Source: Tetzosporium hominis (GTDB lineage Bacteria > Bacillota > Bacilli > Bacillales_A > Planococcaceae). Taken from it: DNA of 64,000 nucleotides. The stretch lies in assembly GCF_002265435.1 (NCBI RefSeq), contig NZ_NOKQ01000220.1, positions 124,001-188,000 of the forward strand, read 5' to 3'. Position 1 is the stretch's first letter. Each line of letters begins with the position of its first letter. Both the position numbers and the translations under genes were made by a program. Under the pieces are notes generated by a model. That model saw only the letters and a program-made list of their open reading frames with translations, searched no databases and had not been told where the DNA came from. Of the stretch, positions 34,600 through 43,336 are shown piece after piece.

Positions 34600-36045
34600 A
34601 TGAGAATCTGTGTATTTGTTGAAGGAGCCTACCCTCGAACAACTGGAGGGGTCTCGAGTTGGCTACAGTATATGATGGAACAGATGCCACACCATCAATT
34701 CATCGTCTATTCGATTGCACCAAAACAGCGAGAAGAGTTAACCGTGAAGTATCCGCCTCCGCCGAACCTAGTAGAGCTAAGAGAGATCTATCTAGAAGGT
34801 TATTTAGACACGGAGCCTACCCATAACAAACGCTACAAATTAACACATGACGAAAAGCAGGCTATTTATCAACTGATTGCAGGAGAGCCGACAGATTGGA
34901 CGGCGTTGTTTGATCTTTTCAGAAAAGACCGAATCGATTCGATTCCAGATTTTCTTGTCAGTAAGGATTTTTACGATATTGTTTATGAACTTTGCTCAGA
35001 ACGTTTTCCTTATGTTCCATTCACGGATATGTTTTGGTCTTTGCGGTCTATGTTGCTCCCGTTGTTCGTGGCGTTAGATCAAGATATCCCAGAAGCCGAT
35101 ATCTACCATGCTGTATCTACTGGGTATGCAGGTGTCTTAGGAAGTGCTGCCAAGCACCGTTATCAAAAACCTTTGATTTTGACAGAACACGGCATCTATA
35201 CACGAGAACGTGAGGAAGAAATCATCAAAGCGCGATGGATTCAAGGGTACTTTAAAGATATTTGGATTCACTATTTTTACAATTTATCTTCTTGCACGTA
35301 TACGTATGCCGATACCGTGACTTCTCTATTTGAGAAGAATCGAAGAATACAAATGGATCTAGGTTGTCCTCCAGAAAAAACGAAGGTCATTGAAAATGGG
35401 GTGGACATTGCTAGATACGGTAGTGTCACACGAAAACGAAAACCAGGATTCCATGTAGGTGCAGTGGTACGAATTGTTCCAATCAAGGACATTAAAACCA
35501 TGTTACAAAGTTTTGCTCGAGTACAACAGATGCTTCCAGAAAGTCATTTTTACTTGATTGGCCCTAATGATGAGGATAAAGAGTACTACGAAGAGTGTTT
35601 GCTGTTAGGGGAAGCGCTCTCCATTAAAAACCTTCACTACACAGGTAATGCTGATGTGCGCACCTATTTTGAGTTTATAGATGTGCTCGTTCTCTCAAGT
35701 ATTAGCGAAGGGCAGCCATTAGTTATTTTAGAGGCGTTTGCTGCAGGAATTCCAGTTGTAGCAACAGATGTAGGAGCTTGCAGAGAGTTGATCGAGGGAG
35801 CTCACGACGAGTTTGGTCATGCTGGGGCTGTTGTGCCTTTAATGCATTATCAACAGATGGCACATCAAATCACACGAATCCTACAATCTTCAGAGCTTCA
35901 AATCACCTATGGATTGGCAGGGAAAGAACGAGTGCGTGCACGTTATCGTATCGATCAAATGATTGAAAACTATGACAAGCTGTATTTGTCACAGGAGGTG
36001 AAGACGGATGGCCGGAATAGGATTTCAGCTGAAGGAGCTCTATGA
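34600..36045 (+). CDS. pelF: Pel polysaccharide glycosyltransferase PelF
   Basis: A 481-residue GT4 family cytosolic glycosyltransferase. The N-terminus RICVFVEGAYPRTTGGVSSW is highly characteristic of PelF; LTEHGIYTRER, ENGVDIARY and the nucleotide-sugar EX7E motif (EGQPLVILE, followed by AFAAGIPVVATDVG) follow. It polymerises the Pel chain from UDP-sugars with PelG. I choose the ATG at 34600, 8 nt after GGAG; upstream GTG/ATG codons overlap the previous stop. It overlaps pelG by 38 nt. Confidence 0.93.
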   Translation: MRICVFVEGAYPRTTGGVSSWLQYMMEQMPHHQFIVYSIAPKQREELTVKYPPPPNLVELREIYLEGYLDTEPTHNKRYKLTHDEKQAIYQLIAGEPTDWTALFDLFRKDRIDSIPDFLVSKDFYDIVYELCSERFPYVPFTDMFWSLRSMLLPLFVALDQDIPEADIYHAVSTGYAGVLGSAAKHRYQKPLILTEHGIYTREREEEIIKARWIQGYFKDIWIHYFYNLSSCTYTYADTVTSLFEKNRRIQMDLGCPPEKTKVIENGVDIARYGSVTRKRKPGFHVGAVVRIVPIKDIKTMLQSFARVQQMLPESHFYLIGPNDEDKEYYEECLLLGEALSIKNLHYTGNADVRTYFEFIDVLVLSSISEGQPLVILEAFAAGIPVVATDVGACRELIEGAHDEFGHAGAVVPLMHYQQMAHQITRILQSSELQITYGLAGKERVRARYRIDQMIENYDKLYLSQEVKTDGRNRISAEGAL

Positions 36046-37435
36046 CCAATCGAACTTTTTAGGTCAGATTCGCGCCATGAGCTTTTCAGCAATTGTCGCA
36101 ACGGGACCTATGTTTTTGACGATTCTCCTAATCACTGTTGTTCGTGAATGGCTTTTAGCTTTAGGCACTCCACAAGGTGAAGTCTTGTTATTTATGTCCA
36201 CAACTCAATATGCTTTCATTTTTTCTCAGCTCTTAACTGGTGGTTTTTTATTTATCATTTCTAGATATGTAGCCGATCAGACGTTTTTAGAGCAAGAAAC
36301 TAAGGTGCTGTCTTCTTTATATGGCCTATTAGCCGTTACCTTTGCTATAGGCTTTGTGGTGACGCTGCTATTTTACTGGAACTCGCCTCTGCCTTTTGCG
36401 TTTAAGTTCGTGTCTTACTTGTTCTTTGTTGAACTGATTGGGATTTGGATTTTATCTATGTATGTATCCGCTCTGAAAGATTACAAGAGGATCATCATCA
36501 GTTACGCAACAGGAATTGTAACGAGCTTTGTACTAAGTTGGATTTTCATACAACTGTTTTCCTGGAATACGGCTTTTGTGATGCTCGTGTCTTTGGCAGT
36601 TGGTTTCGGGATTGTCTATCTGATGCTGTTCCGTTATGTAAAACAGTACTTTATGGTGGATGACAAAAATTACTTTGATTTTTTACGCTACTTGGAAAAG
36701 TATCCTTTACTTTTTGGTATCGGCTTCTTCTATTATCTAGGGCTTTATGGACATAGCTTTATTTTGTGGATGAGTGACTACCAATTAGTTATCGCCGAAA
36801 CTTTCGCGATTGCACCGTTTTATGATGTTCCTATTTTCTACGCCTACTTAAGCATTTTGCCGGCGCTTGTGTTATTTATGGTCACCATAGAAACAAAGTT
36901 TTATGTCACCTATAAAAAATACTACAGCCGAATTTTGAACGGATCTTCGCTCTCTGAAATTGAAAATGCAAAGCGTGAAATGTTCCGTGTATTGCGTCTA
37001 GAGTTATTGTTCTTAGCACAAATTCAGTTACTTGTAGTCCTAGTCGCGATTTTCTTGGGCTTAACCCTGCTGCCATCTATTGGACTCACTCAAGGCCAAC
37101 TGGACATTTTTGTCTATGCAGTGATAGGAAGTTGGTTTATCGGACTGCTGATTAACTTGTTTATGCTCATGCTGTATTTCGATGAACGTCAAAGCGCCTT
37201 CATAGCAATGCTGACATTTAGCGGGGTAACTATTGCAATGACCATCATTTCTATCTATACATGGTTACCACTTGGCACTAACTTGTTCATTGGAGGAGCA
37301 GTTGCTCTATTAGCGGCATTAGTAATTATGACCAAGAATTTAAACAATATTGACTATGCAACATTCTGTACGCAACCCATTGTTACAAAGCCGAAACATA
37401 CGAGGATTGAAAAATATGTAGTTCGTCATGACTGA
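36008..37435 (+). CDS. pelG: Pel polysaccharide membrane transporter PelG
   Basis: A 475-residue protein with about 12 transmembrane helices of the MOP/polysaccharide exporter type. The N-terminus AGIGFQLKELYDQSNFLGQI is a PelG hallmark. It moves the nascent Pel chain across the membrane together with PelF and PelD/E. A strong AGGAGG lies inside the end of pelF, so the two are translated from overlapping frames. Confidence 0.93.
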   Translation: MAGIGFQLKELYDQSNFLGQIRAMSFSAIVATGPMFLTILLITVVREWLLALGTPQGEVLLFMSTTQYAFIFSQLLTGGFLFIISRYVADQTFLEQETKVLSSLYGLLAVTFAIGFVVTLLFYWNSPLPFAFKFVSYLFFVELIGIWILSMYVSALKDYKRIIISYATGIVTSFVLSWIFIQLFSWNTAFVMLVSLAVGFGIVYLMLFRYVKQYFMVDDKNYFDFLRYLEKYPLLFGIGFFYYLGLYGHSFILWMSDYQLVIAETFAIAPFYDVPIFYAYLSILPALVLFMVTIETKFYVTYKKYYSRILNGSSLSEIENAKREMFRVLRLELLFLAQIQLLVVLVAIFLGLTLLPSIGLTQGQLDIFVYAVIGSWFIGLLINLFMLMLYFDERQSAFIAMLTFSGVTIAMTIISIYTWLPLGTNLFIGGAVALLAALVIMTKNLNNIDYATFCTQPIVTKPKHTRIEKYVVRHD

Positions 37436-37455
37436 ATAAGAGGGAGGCAGCGACG

Positions 37456-39174
37456 ATGAGATGGATTCGAGTAGTGATGGGGGTTGTAACATTTTTATTT
37501 GTAGTAATTGGTTTAGTAGTTGCGCAAAGTTATGTAACGATGCAGCAGCTTCCTGTTCAAGAAATCCCTTCTGACGTCCTGCCGGCCTCCGCAGAAACAG
37601 AGGAAAATACACGACTTGTAGAAAATAAGTCGTTATACAAACAACTTCAAGTAGATCGCGTCGAGCATGTATACATTACCATTTACAATCAACAAGAAGT
37701 CGCACAGAATGATTTGACGTTCCAAGAGCTAGACGAATCGTACAAAGAGTACACAAATCTAGAAGGAGGTCCTGATCTTGAAATTCTATTTCAAACGGGC
37801 ACACCTGAAGGTCCGGTAGATAACGGATTCTCTAAAGGTATTGATAAAACCAATGCCAGTATTGAGCTAAGAGGGCGCTCAAGTCGGTTAGAATCTCAAA
37901 AGTCTTACAAGATTCGTCTTAAAGATACTGCAGGTCTTTGGTATGGACAGAGTGTTCTCAACTTGAACAAACATAAAGATGACCGGACCCGTGTTCGTAA
38001 CAAACTGGCATTTGATTACTTTACCAAGCTTTCGGATATCATCAGTCTCCGGACGACATTCGTTGAACTACACGTTAAGGATCAGACAGAAGATCCACAG
38101 AATGATAGCTATGAAAGCTACGGTTTGTATACTCACGTGGAGCAATTGAATGAAGAAGCTCTTGCTGCGAGGGGATTGAATACAGGCGGGCAACTCTATA
38201 AAGTAGAAAACTTTGAGTTTCTTCGGTACCCAGATGCGTTGAAACTAGCAGATGATCCAACGTATGACAAAGACGCATTTGAACGAATTTTGCGGATCAA
38301 CGGTAGTGAAGATCACACACCGTTACTTGAAATGCTAGATGCTGTGAATGATCCGAATGCGAATTTTGATGAAGTGTTTGAGACCTATTTTGACCGTGAT
38401 AACTATCTAACATTTTTAGCAATCAACTTGTTATTTGGGAATTATGACACGATGTCAACGAATTATTATCTGTATCACCCACTAAATCAAACCAAGTGGT
38501 TTTTGATTCCTTGGGACTTTGATAAAGCGCTTGGTCGAGATTTAGAACGAGTGGACAAGATGCCGATGTGGCAAGAAGGAATTGCACGCTATTGGGGGAC
38601 CTCTCTACATCGGCGTTTCTTAAGAAATGAACAGAATGTCAACGATTTGCGTGCCAAAATGGAAGAACTCGAGAAAATCATCACGACAGAACAAACAGCA
38701 ACATTACTCGATGCCTACTATCCGATTGCCAAGAAATATGTAGAACAACGTCCTGATGTTCGTCATTTGGATATGGAGGTCGAACAGTTCGATGATTACT
38801 ATCAGAATCTTTATAGCGTGATTGATATCTATAAAGAGCGCTCCATTAAATCGTTCGACTACCCAATGCCAGTCTTTTTACATTATGAAAGAGAAGGTAA
38901 AGAAGAGGTCTTCAAATGGGACGCCTCTTTTGATCTCCAGAACGAGCAATTGACGTATCGGGTGCAACTAAGCAAGACTCCAAATATGACGGAGCTACTT
39001 CATGATGAGGTGAATAATGAATTTGAACTCCGACTTCCACAACTAGAAGGGGGACGTTATTATCTACGAGTCTTGATTGAAGATGAAAGTGGCCATCAGC
39101 AAATTCCGTTTGATTACACGGTTGATCAACAAGGGATACGTCATTGGGGAGTTAAAGAAGTCATTGTGCAGTGA
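37456..39174 (+). CDS. CotH-family kinase-like protein with membrane anchor
   Basis: A 572-residue protein: N-terminal signal anchor (about 5-25), then a CotH domain with SYKIRLKD, LNLNKHKDDRTRVRNKLAFD and the metal-binding IPWDFDKALGRD motif. Characterised CotH proteins are atypical secretory kinases that phosphorylate spore-coat proteins. Here the protein sits in a Pel operon, followed by VTC-like and DUF4956 genes, a trio often found together near surface-polymer genes. The C-terminal 110 residues are beta-rich. Its target is unknown. Confidence 0.85.
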   Translation: MRWIRVVMGVVTFLFVVIGLVVAQSYVTMQQLPVQEIPSDVLPASAETEENTRLVENKSLYKQLQVDRVEHVYITIYNQQEVAQNDLTFQELDESYKEYTNLEGGPDLEILFQTGTPEGPVDNGFSKGIDKTNASIELRGRSSRLESQKSYKIRLKDTAGLWYGQSVLNLNKHKDDRTRVRNKLAFDYFTKLSDIISLRTTFVELHVKDQTEDPQNDSYESYGLYTHVEQLNEEALAARGLNTGGQLYKVENFEFLRYPDALKLADDPTYDKDAFERILRINGSEDHTPLLEMLDAVNDPNANFDEVFETYFDRDNYLTFLAINLLFGNYDTMSTNYYLYHPLNQTKWFLIPWDFDKALGRDLERVDKMPMWQEGIARYWGTSLHRRFLRNEQNVNDLRAKMEELEKIITTEQTATLLDAYYPIAKKYVEQRPDVRHLDMEVEQFDDYYQNLYSVIDIYKERSIKSFDYPMPVFLHYEREGKEEVFKWDASFDLQNEQLTYRVQLSKTPNMTELLHDEVNNEFELRLPQLEGGRYYLRVLIEDESGHQQIPFDYTVDQQGIRHWGVKEVIVQ

Positions 39175-39188
39175 ATGGGGGGACGTGT

Positions 39189-39887
39189 ATGAAAACCTTT
39201 CGACATGAAAACAAATATTATATTCACAGTCGAGAGTATGATGTATTGCGTCATCGTTTACAAACAGTTCTGCCAAGCGACGAGCACAGTATCAATGACG
39301 AGGGGTACTTAATCCGGAGTCTATACTTTGATAATTTGTTTGACGCTGATCTTTTTCAAAAGCACTACGGCATTTTTAGACGGAAAAAATTTAGAATTCG
39401 AATTTATAATCACTCGGATGCGGTTATCAAGCTCGAGCGGAAGAGTCGACAAGGTGAGTACATTTTGAAGACTTCCATTCCAATCACACGATCTGAATAT
39501 GAGATGATCTTGAATCAAGACTATGACTTTCTGAAAGAGCGAGAAGACGAGCTGGCTCGAGAGTTTTATGTGTTCTTACAGGGAGAGTTCATGAGGCCTC
39601 GAGTCATCGTGGATTACATCCGAGAGGCCTACAAATCCAACATCAGTAATGTGCGCATTACATTTGATAAGGAACTGAGCTTCGTGACGAACACTATGGA
39701 TATCTTCGATGCAAACGCCATTACAGAAGAAGTCATTTCCTATCCGAAAATGGTGTTGGAAGTAAAGTACGACCATTTCTTACCGGATCATATTCGGCAG
39801 ATGATTCAAGTAGATGCCCATCAACGGTCCGCCATTTCTAAATATGTATTATGTAGAATGGCCTCGATCCAATATCATGGGTTTTAG
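39189..39887 (+). CDS. VTC-domain protein (polyphosphate-polymerase-like tunnel enzyme)
   Basis: A 232-residue single VTC domain: FRHENKYYI (catalytic Lys), RSLYFDN, KKFRIRIYN, KLERKSR and VLEVKYDHFLP line the basic tunnel known from yeast Vtc4. There is no SPX or membrane domain of its own; the adjacent DUF4956 membrane protein may supply the anchor. Start taken at 39189 after a GGGGGGA site; an ATG at 39171 overlaps the cotH stop. A polyphosphate or related phosphate-polymer product is possible but unproven. Confidence 0.87.
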   Translation: MKTFRHENKYYIHSREYDVLRHRLQTVLPSDEHSINDEGYLIRSLYFDNLFDADLFQKHYGIFRRKKFRIRIYNHSDAVIKLERKSRQGEYILKTSIPITRSEYEMILNQDYDFLKEREDELAREFYVFLQGEFMRPRVIVDYIREAYKSNISNVRITFDKELSFVTNTMDIFDANAITEEVISYPKMVLEVKYDHFLPDHIRQMIQVDAHQRSAISKYVLCRMASIQYHGF

Positions 39888-39898
39888 GGGGAATCTTT

Positions 39899-40603
39899 AT
39901 GTATGCAGTGGCGGCAACCGGAACAGACCAACAAACCAACTTTACAGATATTCTGAGAAATAGTTTTATTGAAGATTTTGCTATGGATTCGTTATCTATC
40001 ATCGATATCATTTTGAGTTTGACGATGGCTTTTGGAGTTGGATTGTTTATTTATTTTGTCTATCGCATTACTTATCGAGGTGTTTTATACAGTCCGACGT
40101 TCAATGGTACGTTATTGATGATGACCATGATAACCTGTTTGATCATTATGACCATCAGTACCAATATTGTTCTCTCACTTGGGATGGTTGGAGCCCTGAG
40201 TATTGTCCGTTTCCGGACAGCTATCAAAGATCCGCTTGATATTGTTTTTATGTTTTGGGCAATTGCCTCCGGAATTTCAAGTGGAGCGGGATTATACTTA
40301 CTTACGATTATTGGAGCAGTTGTCATTGGAGCCATCATTTTTGTTTTATCTCGTAAAAAGCATACGGATACGATGTATTTATTGGTGATTCACTACACCG
40401 AAGAAGCAAATGATGAAGTGAAGCGAGCGCTGCAGAAACTCAATTATGAGTTAAAGTCGAAGATTGTTAGAAAAGGCGCTGTCGAACTGACAGCTGAGAT
40501 TCGGCTGAAAATTGACAATACCAGCTTTTTGAACGAACTGGTGGAGACAGAAGGCGTTCGTGACGCCTCTTTAGTTAAATACAATGGCGATTATGCTGTA
40601 TAA
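39899..40603 (+). CDS. DUF4956 membrane protein
   Basis: A 234-residue protein with four hydrophobic helices between residues about 35 and 155. The DUF4956 signature LSLGMVGALSIVRFRTAIKD sits near residue 95, followed by a small ferredoxin-like cytoplasmic domain. DUF4956 proteins commonly accompany VTC and CotH genes. GGGGGA precedes the ATG. It is the last gene of the Pel operon; a strong hairpin follows. Confidence 0.87.
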   Translation: MYAVAATGTDQQTNFTDILRNSFIEDFAMDSLSIIDIILSLTMAFGVGLFIYFVYRITYRGVLYSPTFNGTLLMMTMITCLIIMTISTNIVLSLGMVGALSIVRFRTAIKDPLDIVFMFWAIASGISSGAGLYLLTIIGAVVIGAIIFVLSRKKHTDTMYLLVIHYTEEANDEVKRALQKLNYELKSKIVRKGAVELTAEIRLKIDNTSFLNELVETEGVRDASLVKYNGDYAV

Positions 40604-40630
40604 AAAAGACAGTAGGACAGAATCCAGAGC

Positions 40631-40672
40631 AAAGGCAGTTTCTCAAAAGAGAAACTGCCTTTAGTATTTTGT
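40631..40672. terminator. Terminator of the Pel operon
   Basis: AAAGGCAGTTTCTC-AAAA-GAGAAACTGCCTTT, a perfect 14-bp stem. The nearby sequence, GGACAGAATCCAGAGCAAAGG, is shared in inverted orientation with the end of the repeat near 58363-58415, so the hairpin may belong to that repeat. Confidence 0.85.
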
Positions 40673-40698
40673 ATAGAGTGCAGGAGAAATGTTCCATA

Positions 40699-41058
40699 TC
40701 TAGAGTAATCGAGCTCCAAACTTCATCTGAGAAGCCTTTTTGCTGAGAGCGCTTGGAAAAGACACGCTTATCTGTGGGAGCGGCCATCAGAATCCTCGCG
40801 GCATACCAAAGCTTGCGCTTTGGCCTCCGCTGCGGGTTCTTCAAACCACTCTGATACCACGGAACGCGTATCTTTTCCTTCACCCTCTCGCATATTGACA
40901 GCTGCAAAGAATGTTGCGAAAAAGCGTGCTGTAGATCTTGGGGCTGTTTCCTGAAGGATCAGGTCGATGCCGGATATCACCCGTGTCGCTTCCTTGTGAA
41001 GCGATTGGGAAGATTCGGCGCGGCCCTTTTGGAAACAGCCCCAAGTCAGGCACGATTT
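40699..41058 (-). repeat. Large structured intergenic repeat, copy A (uninterrupted)
   Basis: About 360 nt that matches 57859-58339 in the opposite orientation at roughly 90 percent by eye. Read on the minus strand it starts with a folded segment: CTTGGGGCTGTTTCC pairs with GGAAACAGCCCCAAG about 110 nt later, enclosing TCGCTTC-ACAAG-GAAGCGA. A conserved segment follows that contains the palindrome CCAAAGC-gcaa-GCTTTGG, and it ends in AGCTCGATTACTCTAGA. It begins directly after the stop of the minus-strand GH114-like gene (TAGATTTGGAAATGCTGC). Frame comparison with copy B argues against coding. Confidence 0.85.
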
Positions 41059-41083
41059 TAGCATTAAAGCAGCATTTCCAAAT

Positions 41084-41878
41084 CTAATACTTTCTAAAGG
41101 TAGGGAAGCCTAGGTTTCGACTAAGTGCTTCCGACTCGTCCGTTCGTACTTCCGCTAACAGTCTAACAGTCTTCTGATGATGAGCTTTTAAAAGTGTATA
41201 AAACCAGTTTTGAGCCCATTTGCTCTCTGCAAGTGTCTGGTCATCGAAATTCTCCCACAGAATGGCATCGATATATGGCTTGCCCCGTGCTTCATAGGAT
41301 TCAAAGCCTCTGTTTTGGACAATACCGAGCTGTAGTTCGTCTACTTGTTTTAAGATAGATTCATAGGCCTGTAAGAAGCTGTCATGATCAGGAGTATCGG
41401 AGAAGTAGTGGAAAAGGTCATCTGCTGTATCGAAAAACACACCGTCGATTCCTTTTGATTGCTGCTCGTCTTTTATTTTCGTGAGAAGAATTTGTTGATA
41501 ATGTGCTTCCCGAACATCCATGACATAAGTATCCCATTCTTCTACATAGATTTTTTGTTCATTTTGCGTGGCATAATCACTATCTTGAACTTTGGTTGTG
41601 ATGGCAGTGTTCCAGTTTTCAAGCTGCATCAGACTGGTATATCCGTAGACTAGAGTGCCGCTCGCTTGAATTTCTTGTATCTGGTCTTTGGAAAATGCAT
41701 GAACCGCTACTATGGCTAGATCTACAGATTTCAACTCGTTCATGACAGAATCATTAGGGTGGTCATAATAAAACATGAAGCTACGTACTGGTGTCAAAGG
41801 GCTTTTAAACGAAGGGAGCAGCCAAGACATCAACCAACCCGTCAAGATGAGAAAAAGGATAGGTAGCGTTCGTTTCAT
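41084..41878 (-). CDS. GH114-like endo-alpha-1,4-polygalactosaminidase
   Basis: A 264-residue exported or anchored protein (signal helix about 4-24). The barrel shows FMFYYDHPND, LVYGYTSLMQ, YVMDVREAHY, GIDGVFFDTADD and QNRGFE, the layout of GH114/TM1410-type enzymes that cut alpha-1,4-galactosamine polymers. The Pel polymer is GalNAc/GalN-rich and the PelA hydrolase domain is related to this group, so this protein may be the hydrolase that the local PelA-like protein lacks. It is convergent with the Pel operon. GAGGTG precedes the ATG. Confidence 0.82.
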   Translation of the reverse strand: MKRTLPILFLILTGWLMSWLLPSFKSPLTPVRSFMFYYDHPNDSVMNELKSVDLAIVAVHAFSKDQIQEIQASGTLVYGYTSLMQLENWNTAITTKVQDSDYATQNEQKIYVEEWDTYVMDVREAHYQQILLTKIKDEQQSKGIDGVFFDTADDLFHYFSDTPDHDSFLQAYESILKQVDELQLGIVQNRGFESYEARGKPYIDAILWENFDDQTLAESKWAQNWFYTLLKAHHQKTVRLLAEVRTDESEALSRNLGFPTFRKY

Positions 41879-41984
41879 GCGTTCACCTCACAAATTCAGT
41901 CTTTTGGATGAGAGTATATGGAAAGCAATTCACTTCTCAATCTAGTATGATAATAGTGACACTAGAAAGAAGGAAGTGATCCTC

Positions 41985-42476
41985 ATGGACGCTGTATCAC
42001 AATTTAAACAAGCGATGGGCAACTATCCGACAGGAGTGACGGTTGTAACAGCACAGGATGCAGACGGCAATCCAATCGGTATGACCGTGAACTCGTTTGC
42101 TTCGGTATCCATCGACCCATTATTGATTTTATGGTCTATCGATAAAAAGGCATTCCATTATGACGCTTTTACAAAAGCGACGACATTTAATGTCAATATC
42201 TTAGCTGCAGACCAAGGCGAGCTATGTATGTTGTTTGCAAGTCGTGTGGATGATCGCTTCTCAAAATGCGAGTGGCAACCAGGCAGTAATGGAGTGGCTG
42301 TGTTGAAAGATGTAGCTTCTCAGCTTGAGTGCACATTACACAACTCTGTTGATGCTGGCGATCATGTGATATTGATTGGAGAAGTAACAGAAATTCGCAA
42401 TGAAGAAAAAGGACCGTTGTTGTATCATAAGCGCTTGTTTGGGAAGATTCCTGAAGCGTTTTATCAACAAGGATGA
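41985..42476 (+). CDS. Flavin reductase family protein
   Basis: A 163-residue FMN-binding split-barrel protein: FKQAMGNYPTGVTVVTAQD, IGMTVNSFASVSIDPLLILW and FSKCEW...LECTLHN fit the flavin reductase-like (HpaC/RutF-type) family that provides reduced FMN/FAD to monooxygenases. No partner oxygenase is adjacent. Start taken as the ATG at 41985 about 10 nt after AAGGA; a GTG at 41976 lies in the ribosome site. Closed by a terminator. Confidence 0.9.
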   Translation: MDAVSQFKQAMGNYPTGVTVVTAQDADGNPIGMTVNSFASVSIDPLLILWSIDKKAFHYDAFTKATTFNVNILAADQGELCMLFASRVDDRFSKCEWQPGSNGVAVLKDVASQLECTLHNSVDAGDHVILIGEVTEIRNEEKGPLLYHKRLFGKIPEAFYQQG

Positions 42477-42482
42477 GTACCA

Positions 42483-42512
42483 CCTGTCACGTTTTCGTGG
42501 CAGGTTTTTCTA
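42483..42512. terminator. Bidirectional terminator
   Basis: CCTGTCAC-gttttc-GTGGCAGG followed by T5, between convergent genes. Confidence 0.85.
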
Positions 42513-43163
42513 TACCTTCAACTTGTTTTTCTTCCAGCGGCGCTTCCGCCACATAACCACAAAGTAGATGAGAAGTGCGGCAATGGCGATTCCAAATAGA
42601 GAGAATTGCTCCGTAGTCGCCTCTAAAATTCCTTCAGAGACAAGTGCCAGCAAAAAGAAAAATATCATATTGCCGAGTGTTGTAGCGAGAATGAAGGGAA
42701 GAAAGCGAATATGGCTGATTCCTGCTGCTAAATTCACTAAGCTAGTTGGGATGAAAGGAATAATTCGTGCTTGGAATACATACAGAAAACTGTTGGCCTC
42801 GATAGATTCCATGATGTGCTTAGGAATTTTTCGAGCAATTAAATCGTCTATGGTGTAACGGACGGCATAAAACACTATGGCTGAAGATAGGATGCTAGCT
42901 ACCCAGCTCCACAGGAATCCTAGCGGAAGTCCGTAAATCAAAACGTTCATCGAGATGACGAGTAGAAGAGGGAAGATGGTAAAGGAATGTTGGATCAACA
43001 TAATGAGAAAAGTGAGAAATAAGGTAGTCACCCAGTTACGTTCTAGATAAGCTTGTGCACTGTCTATATCGCCAACGTATAAATGGCGGAATAAATCAAA
43101 ATGTATGTAAATTAGGACAGCAAAGAGCAGTCCAATCGGTATACCCACCATCCATTTTTTCAT
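42510..43163 (-). CDS. TVP38/TMEM64 family membrane protein
   Basis: A 217-residue polytopic protein with about five helices of the DedA/VTT superfamily; the central PTSLVNLAAGISHIRFLPFI segment is typical. Bacillus members (YdjX/YtxB-type) are poorly characterised; relatives act in lipid flipping or membrane homeostasis. It ends in a basic tail, WRKRRWKKNK. It is divergent from the aldehyde dehydrogenase gene. Confidence 0.85.
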   Translation of the reverse strand: MKKWMVGIPIGLLFAVLIYIHFDLFRHLYVGDIDSAQAYLERNWVTTLFLTFLIMLIQHSFTIFPLLLVISMNVLIYGLPLGFLWSWVASILSSAIVFYAVRYTIDDLIARKIPKHIMESIEANSFLYVFQARIIPFIPTSLVNLAAGISHIRFLPFILATTLGNMIFFFLLALVSEGILEATTEQFSLFGIAIAALLIYFVVMWRKRRWKKNKLKV

Positions 43164-43279
43164 AAGATTCTCACCTCTCTAGTCCCTTTATCATAGCATT
43201 ATCTCCAGTAATTGAACATTTTAGAAACAGCAATTTGAAAATAATAGAAGGAATGCAACTAGTTTTGTCGAATACAACA

Positions 43280-43293
43280 TGTAAGCGCTTTCA
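43280..43293 (+). promoter_or_regulatory. cre site (CcpA operator)
   Basis: TGTAAGCGCTTTCA matches the catabolite-responsive-element consensus TGWAANCGNTNWCA. It lies 43 nt before the aldehyde dehydrogenase start, so CcpA binding would affect that promoter. Confidence 0.85.
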
Positions 43294-43336
43294 AATAAGG
43301 GCTTGGGAGATATGACAACTAGAAAAGAGGGATGAA

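Noticed and set aside
40575-41064. Reading frames of about 100 codons inside repeat A
   Set aside because: Copy B carries a one-base indel and a 123-nt insertion in the matching region, no frame has a proper ribosome site, and substitutions do not favour third positions.
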